Positions 28,042 to 35,862 of a DNA stretch of 64,000 nucleotides are shown in pieces. This stretch comes from Sneathiellales bacterium (GTDB taxonomy: Bacteria > Pseudomonadota > Alphaproteobacteria > JANQFL01). A model generated the notes under the pieces. It did not search any database. It saw nothing but the letters and a program-made list of their open reading frames with translations, and was not told the DNA's origin. The translations under genes and the position numbers were made by a program. The stretch is taken from assembly GCA_028277845.1 (NCBI GenBank), contig JANQFL010000108.1, positions 62,001 through 126,000 of the forward strand, in the 5' to 3' direction. How positions within the stretch are numbered: position 1 is the first letter of the stretch; every line of letters begins with the position of its first letter.

Positions 28042-28749
28042 ATGCTGAAAGTTCAGGACCTGGATGTGCGTTACGGCGCCGTCGCGGCGGTGAAGGGCAT
28101 CTCCTTCGAGGTCGCGAAAGGCGAACTGGTGACCGTCATCGGCGCCAACGGCGCGGGCAAGTCGACCACGCTCAACGCGGTCATGGGCCTGGTGCCCTTG
28201 TCCGGCGGCGAGATTTCCCTCAACGGCAAGTCCCTGGCCAGGGTGCCGGTGGAAAACCGTATCGGCATGGGCATGTCCTATTCGCCCGAGGGCCGGCGCG
28301 TGTTCAAGACCCTGTCGGTCCTGGAAAACCTCAAGGCCGGTGGCAGCACCCTGGCCAAGTCGAAAACCGAGGCGCGCATCGCCACGGTGATGGACCGTTT
28401 TCCGACATTGCGCGAACGGCGCAATCAGGACGCCGGCACATTGTCGGGCGGCGAACAGCAGATGCTGGCCATCGCCCGGGCATTGATGACCGATCCAGAG
28501 TTTCTCATTCTCGACGAACCGTCGCTCGGCCTCGCGCCCAAGATCGTCTCCCAGGTATTCGACATCATCGCCGAACTGCGCGAGGCGGGCGTGACGATTT
28601 TACTGGTCGAGCAGAACGTCAAGAAAAGCCTGGCCGTGGCCGACCGGGCCTACGTCATGGAACTGGGTTTGATCGTCAAATCGGGGCCGGCCCACGAAAT
28701 GTCCGACGACCCCGACATCCACGACAGTTATCTCGGCGCCGCCGCGTAA
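28042..28749 (+). CDS. ABC transporter ATP-binding protein, LivF type
   Basis: The 235-residue ATPase has Walker A GANGAGKST, the Q-loop region SYSPEGRRVFKTLSVLENL typical of LivF, signature LSGGEQQMLAIARAL, and Walker B FLILDEPSLGLAP with the catalytic Glu. It should pair with the LivG half of the fusion protein at the inner membrane. It lies 87 bases after the binding-protein gene, with AAGGG just before the ATG. Confidence 0.95.
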   Translation: MLKVQDLDVRYGAVAAVKGISFEVAKGELVTVIGANGAGKSTTLNAVMGLVPLSGGEISLNGKSLARVPVENRIGMGMSYSPEGRRVFKTLSVLENLKAGGSTLAKSKTEARIATVMDRFPTLRERRNQDAGTLSGGEQQMLAIARALMTDPEFLILDEPSLGLAPKIVSQVFDIIAELREAGVTILLVEQNVKKSLAVADRAYVMELGLIVKSGPAHEMSDDPDIHDSYLGAAA

Positions 28750-28772
28750 GACCGGCATTTACAGGACCCAGC

Positions 28773-29660
28773 ATGGAAGCGTTCGCCCAATATCTCATCG
28801 CCGTTCTCAATCTCGGCAGCATCTATGCCCTGTTGGCGCTCGGCCTCGTCGTGGTGTTCGGCCTGCTCGGTTTCCTCAATTTCGCCCACGGCGACCTGAT
28901 GGCCCTGTTCGGCTATTGCCTGCTGTTCCAGACCTTGTGGGGCGTGCCGTTCTGGATCGCGGTGCCCATCGCCATCGTTTTCGCCGGGCTCTGCGCCGTG
29001 GCCATGGAACGGATCGCCTTCCGGCCGTTGCGCGGGCACAGTCCGATGACTTTGCTGATCACCTCGTTCGCCATTTCCGGCGCGCTGCACGTGATCTTCC
29101 AGATCACCATCAGTCCGCGCTCGAAACCGATCCCGATCCCGGAAATCCTGTCCGGCTACATCACCTTCGGCGACGTGTTCATCGGCCGGGCGCAGATCTT
29201 CACCATCATCGTCGCCGTCGGTTCGTTGCTGGCGCTGCGCTACTTCCTGGCCAACTCCCGGCTCGGCGTGGCGCTGCGCGCGTCGGCCGCCGACTTCGAC
29301 GTGGCCCGCGCCATGGGTATCCGCGCCAACCGGGTCATCGCGCTGGCGTTTTTCCTCTCGGGCGTGCTGGCCGGTGTCGCCGCGCTGTTGTGGATCTCGC
29401 AGCGCGGTGCGGTGTTCCCGACCCTCGGCCTGACGCCGATGATCAAGGCCTTGATCGCCGCCATCATCGGCGGGCTGTCGAACCCCAAGGGCGCGTTGTA
29501 CGGCGGGTTTTTCCTCGGCGCGCTGGAGGCGACACTGCTCAATGTGTTGTCCGACGACCTGGTGGTGTTCCGGGACGCGGCGGTCTTGTTGATCCTGGTG
29601 TTTTTCCTGGTGTTCCGGCCCAACGGCATCATCGCCACCAACCCGGAGCCTATGCGGTGA
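28773..29660 (+). CDS. ABC transporter permease, LivH type
   Basis: The start ATG 28773 has AGGA seven bases upstream and gives 295 residues; the frame is open for 800 bases further upstream only as antisense-like overlap with livF. The protein has about eight transmembrane helices and LivH hallmarks: GLLGFLNFAHGDLMALFGY, ALRASAADFDVARAMGI (the EAA-like coupling segment) and GGLSNPKGALYGGFFLGALE. It forms the second membrane subunit with the LivM half of the fusion. It is the last gene of the transporter operon, before a new promoter/operator at about 29.8 kb. Confidence 0.95.
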   Translation: MEAFAQYLIAVLNLGSIYALLALGLVVVFGLLGFLNFAHGDLMALFGYCLLFQTLWGVPFWIAVPIAIVFAGLCAVAMERIAFRPLRGHSPMTLLITSFAISGALHVIFQITISPRSKPIPIPEILSGYITFGDVFIGRAQIFTIIVAVGSLLALRYFLANSRLGVALRASAADFDVARAMGIRANRVIALAFFLSGVLAGVAALLWISQRGAVFPTLGLTPMIKALIAAIIGGLSNPKGALYGGFFLGALEATLLNVLSDDLVVFRDAAVLLILVFFLVFRPNGIIATNPEPMR

Positions 29661-29779
29661 GGGCCCGGCTCAACAGGAACGGGCGCAATAGCAATGGGCG
29701 CGGCCATCCGGGCGGTGCCCGGTGGCCGGTGCCGGCGGAAATTTTTCCGGTTTTTCGCCGGCCGGACTGAAAGAACAGC

Positions 29780-29839
29780 TTGTGCAAAGGCCGGAAAAGG
29801 CGTAAAAAAGATCATCTGTATTCTGTATACAGTATACAT
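29780..29839 (+). promoter_or_regulatory. Promoter and operator site C before the mgs/glx-like operon
   Basis: The palindrome CTGTATACAGTATACAT at 29823-29839 (perfect over the central 15 bases) matches the other regulon sites. It lies 16 bases before the ATG of the amidotransferase gene. A possible promoter is TTGTGC (29780-29785), 17 bases, then TAAAAA (29803-29808), placing the start just upstream of the operator. The palindrome is clear; the promoter boxes are weaker. Confidence 0.68.
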
Positions 29840-29855
29840 ACAAAAGGCAGTCATC

Positions 29856-30800
29856 ATGTGTGGAATCGCGGGAAGAATTCTCAATGCCTCGGGCAAGGTC
29901 GGGGCGGATCTGGTGAGCCTCATGGAAGCGCAGCGCCACCGCGGCGCCGACTCCACGGGCTTCGCCCTCTATGGCCGGCCGCTGGACAGCGGTTACATCG
30001 TGCGCGCCATGTCGCCGAACCGGGAGGCTTTGTCGGTGGACTTGTCCACGTTCGAGGACATTCTGCGCCAGCACGGGTCCGACTTCGTATCCGATCCGAC
30101 GTGGGACGACAGCACCACCGCCCACGTCTCGGTGCGCATGATCATCAAGGACCCGAAGGATTTCGCCGCCTGGTCGCACGAAGCCGACAGCATCAGCGAG
30201 CGCATCGAAATCCAGTCGGTCGGCCGCTCGCTGGAGATCGTCAAGGACGTCGGCGGCGCCGAGGAAGTGGCCGAAAAACACGGCGTGCGGGATTTCATCG
30301 GTACCCATGGTCTCGGCCATGCCCGCCTGGCCACGGAATCGTCGGTCTCGCCGACGGCCAGCCACCCGTTCTGGGCCCGGCCGTTTCCCGATATCGCCAT
30401 CGTGCACAACGGCCAGATCACCGATTACTACACCTGGCGCGAAGTGCTGGAGCAGCGCGGCTACCGCTTCATGACCTACAACGACAGCGAACTGATCGCC
30501 GTGTGGATTTCCGACCAGATGTCCAAGGGTCTGACCCAGGCCCAGGCGCTGGAGAAATCCATTTCCGAGATCGACGGCGTGTTCACCTATCTGATCTCCA
30601 ACACCGAAACCATGGGCTTCGCCAAGGACCGCTGGGCCATCAAGCCGCTCGTCGCCATCGAGGAGCACGGCGAGATGGCGGTCGCGACCGAGGAGCAGGC
30701 GGTGCGCATGATCTACACCGGCGAACACGACATCATCAATTACGACGGCCCCAGCATGACCAAGACCTGGCGCATTGATTCATTGAGGGAAGCGGCATGA
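29856..30800 (+). CDS. Class II glutamine amidotransferase, GlxB/MgsA-like
   Basis: The 314-residue product begins Met-Cys-Gly (MCGIAGRILN), so Cys2 is the N-terminal nucleophile of a class II (GATase2) domain. Further landmarks are QRHRGADSTGFALYG, THGLGHARLATESSVS and DIAIVHNGQITDY with the oxyanion Asn-Gly. In glutamate-synthase-like three-subunit enzymes this part supplies or channels the amino or amine group. The stop overlaps the next start (ATGA at 30797). The set amidotransferase, GXGXG and FMN subunit matches GlxBCD of rhizobia and MgsABC, N-methylglutamate synthase. Which reaction applies here is inferred only. Confidence 0.9.
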   Translation: MCGIAGRILNASGKVGADLVSLMEAQRHRGADSTGFALYGRPLDSGYIVRAMSPNREALSVDLSTFEDILRQHGSDFVSDPTWDDSTTAHVSVRMIIKDPKDFAAWSHEADSISERIEIQSVGRSLEIVKDVGGAEEVAEKHGVRDFIGTHGLGHARLATESSVSPTASHPFWARPFPDIAIVHNGQITDYYTWREVLEQRGYRFMTYNDSELIAVWISDQMSKGLTQAQALEKSISEIDGVFTYLISNTETMGFAKDRWAIKPLVAIEEHGEMAVATEEQAVRMIYTGEHDIINYDGPSMTKTWRIDSLREAA

Positions 30801-31489
30801 GCGAAGCGATCGTCACCGTGGGTGACCGCCCGATCCGGGAGGTCAACAAGGAAATCAAGGCGGCACTGGCTGAAGGCAATACCGTCACCGTGCGCGACAC
30901 CCGCTCGCGCCACAATCTGGGCGTCGGTCTGCCGGAAGGATCGCACCTGAAATTCGAAGGCAGCGTCGGCTATTACTGCGGCGGTTTGAACAACGGCGCC
31001 CACATCGAGGTCGAGCGCAATGTCGGCTGGTCGGTGGGCGAGGCCATGGCGTCGGGTGAAATCCTGGTCAACGGCTATGCCGGCATGTCCGCCGGCGCCG
31101 CCATGCTCGGCGGACTGCTGCATATCAGAGGCGATGCCGGGCCGCGCTGCGGCGTCGCCATGAAGGGTGGCGACATTCTGGTCGAAGGCAAGATCGGTTA
31201 CCTCTCGGGCTTCATGGCCCATGCCGGGCGCATCATCGCCCTCGGCGGTGCCGCCGGTGCCTGTGCCGACAGCCTGTGGGGTGGAGAGGTCTGGGTTGCC
31301 GGGCCGATCGAATCCCTGGGTGTCGACAGTAAGGTGGTCGAGCCGGAACCCGAGGAAATCGCCTCGGTCGAGGAGTTGCTGGCCGGCCGTGGCCTCGCCG
31401 ACGGCAGCCGCGACTGGCAAAAAATCGTGTCCGCACAGCGGCTTTGGCATTTTGAAAGTAGGGACGCAAGCGCATGGCTGATGATCTGA
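30797..31489 (+). CDS. Glutamate-synthase GXGXG-domain subunit, GlxC/MgsB-like
   Basis: The 230-residue protein is a single right-handed helix domain equivalent to the C-terminal GXGXG domain of GltB, with repeats such as EGSVGYYCGGLNNGAHIEVE, VNGYAGMSAGAAMLGG and EGKIGYLSGFMAHAG. It is a structural partner that lies between the amidotransferase and FMN subunits. It overlaps the upstream gene by four bases and the downstream gene by 16 bases, so the three are expressed in fixed ratio. Confidence 0.92.
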   Translation: MSEAIVTVGDRPIREVNKEIKAALAEGNTVTVRDTRSRHNLGVGLPEGSHLKFEGSVGYYCGGLNNGAHIEVERNVGWSVGEAMASGEILVNGYAGMSAGAAMLGGLLHIRGDAGPRCGVAMKGGDILVEGKIGYLSGFMAHAGRIIALGGAAGACADSLWGGEVWVAGPIESLGVDSKVVEPEPEEIASVEELLAGRGLADGSRDWQKIVSAQRLWHFESRDASAWLMI

Positions 31490-32895
31490 AAACCCCGTAC
31501 GAATACCCGTTCCCTGCGCCGTCGGAAGATGCCGTCGCCATGGTCGACGGCGGCGTGCCCGACCGGCCGGCCGGCGTGCCGTCGTCCTACGACCGCGGCG
31601 ACTCGGTCAGTTGGACGCCGGAATCGATTTCGGAAATTCACGCCTTGTCGCGGCTCGGCCGCTATCAGATCCGTGGCTTCAATTCGTTCAATCACCGCCT
31701 GCCCACGTTCGACGATCTGACCTTCGTGCCGGCGACCATGACGCGCCTGCCGCTGGAAGGGTACCGCGAAAGCTGCGACACCAAGACCGTCCTGGGCGGC
31801 GGCTCGGGCATGGTGGAGAAGCCGCTGGAACTCGACATTCCGATCTATATCGCGTCCATGTCGTTCGGCGCGCTGTCGGCCAGTGCCAAGGCGGCGCTGG
31901 GATACGGCGCGTCCAAGGTCGGTACGCTGACCTGTACCGGCGAGGGCGGCATGCTGACCGACGAACGCCGGGCCTCGAAAACCCTGGTCTATCAGATGAC
32001 CCCATCGCGCTACATGCTCGACCTGGAACACCTGCGCATGGCCGATGCCATCGAACTGGTGGTCGGGCAGGGCGCCAAGCCCGGCACCGGTGGCCTGCTG
32101 CTGGGCATGAAGGTGTCCGAGCGGGTGGCCGGTATGCGCTCGCTGCCCCTGGGTGTCGATCAGCGCTCCACCGTGCGTCACCCCGACTTCCTCGGCGCCG
32201 ACGACATGCAGGTCAAGATCGAGGAACTGCGCGAGGCGACCGATTACCAGGTGCCGATCTTCCTCAAGATGGGTGCGACGCGGCCGCGCTATGACGTGGC
32301 CATTGCCGCCAAGGCGGGCGTCGACGTCATCGTCGTCGATGGCGCCGAGGGCGGCACCGGTGCCTCGCCCGAACTGCTGCTCAACCACACCGGCATTCCG
32401 ACCATCTCGGCGATCCGCGCGGCGCGCGAGGCGCTCGACGATTGCGGCATGTCGGGCAAGGTCTCGCTGGTCGCGGCCGGTGGCATCCGCACCGGCACCG
32501 ACGCGGCCAAGTGCCTGGCCCTTGGCGCCGACGCGGTGATGATCGGTACGGCGTCGATGATCGCGCTGGGCTGCAACTCGCCGCGCTATTTCGACGACTA
32601 TGCGGCCCTCGGCACCTCGCCCGGCAAGTGCCACCACTGTCACACGGGCCTGTGCCCGGTCGGCGTGGCGACCCAGGAACCGGAACTGGAAGAGCGTGTC
32701 GACGTGGCGGCGGCGTCCGAGCGGGTGGCCCGGTATCTCACCGCCATGACCATGGAAATCACGCTGCTGGCCAAGGCCTGCGGCAAGTCGTCGGTGCACA
32801 ACCTGGAGGTCGAGGATCTTCGGGCGCTGTCGATGCAGGCGTCGGCGTTTACCGGCGTCAAGATGGCCGGCATCGACAAGGTCTATTCCTGGTAG
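31474..32895 (+). CDS. FMN-binding glutamate synthase family protein, GlxD/MgsC-like
   Basis: The 473-residue protein corresponds to the FMN and iron-sulfur core of GltB. It shows IYIASMSFGALSASAK, GEGGM, the FMN-barrel segments VDVIVVDGAEGGTGASP and VAAGGIRTGTDAAKCLALGA, and a C-terminal cluster motif CHHCHTGLC for a 3Fe-4S centre. In glutamate synthases this subunit makes glutamate from 2-oxoglutarate; in MgsC it forms N-methylglutamate. It completes the three-subunit enzyme started at 29856. The presence next to a gamma-glutamyl-amide-type GS favours an amine pathway rather than nitrogen assimilation (inference). Confidence 0.93.
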   Translation: MADDLKTPYEYPFPAPSEDAVAMVDGGVPDRPAGVPSSYDRGDSVSWTPESISEIHALSRLGRYQIRGFNSFNHRLPTFDDLTFVPATMTRLPLEGYRESCDTKTVLGGGSGMVEKPLELDIPIYIASMSFGALSASAKAALGYGASKVGTLTCTGEGGMLTDERRASKTLVYQMTPSRYMLDLEHLRMADAIELVVGQGAKPGTGGLLLGMKVSERVAGMRSLPLGVDQRSTVRHPDFLGADDMQVKIEELREATDYQVPIFLKMGATRPRYDVAIAAKAGVDVIVVDGAEGGTGASPELLLNHTGIPTISAIRAAREALDDCGMSGKVSLVAAGGIRTGTDAAKCLALGADAVMIGTASMIALGCNSPRYFDDYAALGTSPGKCHHCHTGLCPVGVATQEPELEERVDVAAASERVARYLTAMTMEITLLAKACGKSSVHNLEVEDLRALSMQASAFTGVKMAGIDKVYSW

Positions 32896-33059
32896 CTGCA
32901 CCCCGGGAGGGCGTACGGACCATTTGAGTAGGAGTAGGAGGCAAGACCGCGGACGGGGGCCTTGGCGGCCGCAATAACAACCCGCCGCGCACATACGGGA
33001 AGGCAACCACACAACACGGCGGCAACACCCGCCGGACAACTGCTTAAGGGAGGGCAGCC

Positions 33060-34355
33060 ATGAGTGGAACCGTTGTCGAACTGCCTGCGGGTACGCACAC
33101 GGTCGTACTGGGCGCGGGCGACACGAACGGCATTATGCGGGGCAAACGGGTGCCGGCCAGTCACTGGCCGACAGTGTGCGAAAACGGCATGGCACTGTCC
33201 ATCGCCACCCTCGCCATCGACATGACCTGCGATGTCTGGGACACGCCTTACGTCAATTTCGGCAACGGCTATCCCGACATGCATATGTTTCCCGTCGGCC
33301 CGGCTTACGCCGTGCCTTGGGAGGAAGGCGTCGCCTTCTGCTTCGGCCGCTTCGAAGGCATGGACCATCAGCCGGTACCCATCGATCCGCGCAACGCGCT
33401 GATCCGGGTGCTCAAGCGGGCCGAGGACATGGGCTATGAGGTGCAGATCGGCGCCGAGCTGGAATTCTATCTGCTCGATCCCGAAACCCTGCAGCCGCGG
33501 GACAGCGGCATCCAGGTGTACGGCCTGGCGCGGGCCGCCGAACTGGAACACGTGCTGGGGCCGATCCGCCGCCATATCAACGAGGTCGGCATCCCCATCG
33601 AACAGTCCAACCCGGAATACGCGGCGGGGCAGGTCGAGGTCAACATCCGCTATTCCGAAGCCTTGGCCGCGGCCGACCGTGTGGTGGCGTTCCGCAGCCT
33701 GGTCAAGGAACTGGCCGTGTCGCAGAACTATACCGCCACGTTCATGTCCAAGCCTTTCGCCGCCGAATCGGGCAACGGGTTCCACACCCATCATTCGCTG
33801 TGGCAGGGCGGCAAGAACGTGTTCTCCGACGGCGGCAAGCTGTCGCAACTGGGCATTCAGTATCTCGCCGGCATGCAGAGCCGCATGGCCGAGATGTCGC
33901 TGGTCTCGGCCACCACGCCCAACGCCTACCGCCGGCGCCAGCCCTATACCTTCTGCCCCATCAACACCGCCTGGAGCGTCGACAACCGCACCGTCGGCTT
34001 GCGCGTGATCGAGGGCAAGGACAGCGCCGTGCGGGTCGAGAAGCGCGACGGCTCGGCCGATTGCAATCCCTACTATCTGATGGCCTGTGAAATCGCCGCC
34101 GGTCTCGACGGCATCGAACAGGGCATGACCCCGACGGCGCACACCCCTGGCAACGCCTACGAATCGGAGGATGCCCAGCCGATCCCCACCGACTTGGCGA
34201 CGGCGGTCGAACTTGCCAAGGGATCCGAATTCATGACCGGCATCCTCGGCGAGGACGGCCTCGGCATTCTGCTCGGCCAGGCTGAACGGGAATTGGAGTT
34301 CTTTGCCAATCAGGTCACGCCCGTCGAGATGGAACGGTATCTGACCAACATGTAG
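33060..34355 (+). CDS. Glutamine synthetase family protein, probable gamma-glutamyl-amine ligase
   Basis: The 431-residue enzyme has the GS fold: beta-grasp start with GIMRGKRVPASHW, the metal ligand segment IGAELEFYLLD, EQSNPEYAAGQVEVN, and the catalytic loop NGFHTHHSLW. It is shorter than assimilatory GS (about 470) and I see no adenylylation-site Tyr loop. The pattern suits GlnT/GmaS/PuuA-type ligases, which join glutamate to an amine with ATP. AAGGGAGGG precedes the ATG. It follows the glutamate-synthase-like trio after a 164-base gap, and ends before a bidirectional terminator. The amine substrate is unknown. Confidence 0.88.
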   Translation: MSGTVVELPAGTHTVVLGAGDTNGIMRGKRVPASHWPTVCENGMALSIATLAIDMTCDVWDTPYVNFGNGYPDMHMFPVGPAYAVPWEEGVAFCFGRFEGMDHQPVPIDPRNALIRVLKRAEDMGYEVQIGAELEFYLLDPETLQPRDSGIQVYGLARAAELEHVLGPIRRHINEVGIPIEQSNPEYAAGQVEVNIRYSEALAAADRVVAFRSLVKELAVSQNYTATFMSKPFAAESGNGFHTHHSLWQGGKNVFSDGGKLSQLGIQYLAGMQSRMAEMSLVSATTPNAYRRRQPYTFCPINTAWSVDNRTVGLRVIEGKDSAVRVEKRDGSADCNPYYLMACEIAAGLDGIEQGMTPTAHTPGNAYESEDAQPIPTDLATAVELAKGSEFMTGILGEDGLGILLGQAERELEFFANQVTPVEMERYLTNM

Positions 34356-34397
34356 GTGAGTGCAGCGTCCCTCCTCGTGTGGGACGTCTCCCGTGGG

Positions 34398-34427
34398 AAA
34401 GGACCGGTTGCCGTACCGGTCCTTTTC
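34398..34427. terminator. Bidirectional intrinsic terminator
   Basis: A perfect ten-base stem AAAGGACCGG / CCGGTCCTTT (34398-34407 with 34416-34425) encloses an eight-base loop. The flanking A and T tracts are part of the stem, giving U-rich tails in both directions. It lies exactly between the convergent GS-like and FAD-oxidase genes. Confidence 0.82.
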
Positions 34428-35722
34428 TACTTGCCGTGCTTCAGATTTTCTTTGACGTCGATACCGCGGTAAAGCGCGTGCACGAACGGCAGGAACCACG
34501 GCGTGCCGCGGTACCACGACCGGGTTTCCAGCGTGGTCTTGGTGAACGACGTTTCCTTGCCCTGCAGGCCGAGCATATTCAGCGCCGCCTTGTGGCCGAG
34601 ATAGGGCGCCATGCCGTTGCCGCTGCCGGAAAAGCCCATGGCGTGCCACACCCCGTCCTGCTGGCCGAGATGGGGCAGGAAGGAGAACGTGAAGCCGGTG
34701 TTGCCGCGCCAGCTGTGGGTGATGCGGGCCGATTTCAGTTGCGGGAAAATCTGCACCATCAGCTTGCGCAGCACCGCCGTGGCCTTGGCCTGCGACACCT
34801 CCGACAGGGCGGCGCGGCCGCCCAGCACGAAGCGTTTGTGGTCCGGCGACAGGCGGTAGTAGCAATGCCGGCTGCGGGTCTCCACCACCATGCGGCGGCC
34901 GGGCATGATGCTGTCGATGGTGCCGGGGTCCAGTTCCTCGGTGGCGATGACGAAGCTGGTCACGGGGATGATGCGCCGTTTGAGCCAGCCGAATGCCGGC
35001 CGGGTGTAGCCGTTGGTCGCCATCAGCACGGCGCCGGCCCGCACCGGCCCGCGGTCGGCCTCGACCGTGAAACCCGAACCCGCCGGTGTTACACCGTTCA
35101 CACGGGTGTGGCCGCCGACTGTTGCGCCGGCCCGCTTCGCCGCCGTGACAAGGCCCGACAGATACTTGCCCGGGTGCAGGCCGCCATGGTCGTGCAGCAA
35201 CAGACCGCCGGTGTAGAAGTCGGTACCGACTTCGTCGCGCTGGCGTTGCTTCGGCACCATCTCCACGTTGAGCGGCGCGATGGCGCGCAGCTCGTCCAGC
35301 GACCGCGCGGTGGCGTCGTACTCGGCCTGGTTCCATTGGCCGCGGAAGCGCCCGTGGGTATGGAAGTCGCAATCGATGTTTTCCTCGGCGATCAGTTTCT
35401 TGGCGAAGCCCAGCGGCTCCACGTAGATCTCGCGCAGCAGCGCCTTGGCGGTGTCCATGCCGTAACGCGCCGCCATCTGATCCAGCGGAACCCGGTGGCC
35501 CTCTCCGACCATGCCGCCGTTGCGGGTGCTGGCGCCGAAGCCCGGTTGTTCCGCATCGAGCAACAGCACCGAAGCGCCGTTCTGGGCCAGCGTCCGGGCC
35601 GCCGACGATCCGGTCAGGCCCGCGCCCACCACCACGGCATCGTATTCCGACGCCAGGTCCGGCGGCGTGTCCGGGCTGCGGTCGATGGCCTCCCACCAGT
35701 ACGGCATATCGTTGGGATTCAT
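34427..35722 (-). CDS. FAD-dependent DAO-family oxidoreductase, PuuB-like
   Basis: The 431-residue flavoprotein has a Rossmann FAD motif YDAVVVGAGLTGSSAARTLA (about residues 27-46), the family segment GFGASTRNGGMVGEGH, and a C-terminal substrate region with GFSGSGNGMAPYLG. It matches the glycine/D-amino-acid-oxidase family, which includes gamma-glutamylputrescine oxidase PuuB. It would oxidise a C-N bond to an imine that hydrolyses to an aldehyde, which suits the aldehyde dehydrogenase encoded divergently. Operator D lies 70 bases upstream of its ATG. Substrate identity is inferred only. Confidence 0.92.
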   Translation of the reverse strand: MNPNDMPYWWEAIDRSPDTPPDLASEYDAVVVGAGLTGSSAARTLAQNGASVLLLDAEQPGFGASTRNGGMVGEGHRVPLDQMAARYGMDTAKALLREIYVEPLGFAKKLIAEENIDCDFHTHGRFRGQWNQAEYDATARSLDELRAIAPLNVEMVPKQRQRDEVGTDFYTGGLLLHDHGGLHPGKYLSGLVTAAKRAGATVGGHTRVNGVTPAGSGFTVEADRGPVRAGAVLMATNGYTRPAFGWLKRRIIPVTSFVIATEELDPGTIDSIMPGRRMVVETRSRHCYYRLSPDHKRFVLGGRAALSEVSQAKATAVLRKLMVQIFPQLKSARITHSWRGNTGFTFSFLPHLGQQDGVWHAMGFSGSGNGMAPYLGHKAALNMLGLQGKETSFTKTTLETRSWYRGTPWFLPFVHALYRGIDVKENLKHGK

Positions 35723-35791
35723 GGGAAATCCTTATGTATTGGCGCTTCGTGCGGCGCTGTTGCGATCGCGCCGCTTGCAAATCCTGCAGTA

Positions 35792-35808
35792 TTGAATACA
35801 GTATACAA
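35792..35808. promoter_or_regulatory. Operator site D, oxidase/dehydrogenase divergence
   Basis: TTGAATACAGTATACAA is a near-perfect palindrome around a central A, with one mismatched pair between the arms. It lies between the divergent FAD oxidase and aldehyde dehydrogenase genes and matches sites A, B and C. Confidence 0.72.
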
Positions 35809-35862
35809 CAAGATAACAACAGCCACAACGACGGCCGGTGCGACCGGCCAGAGGGGGAGGCC

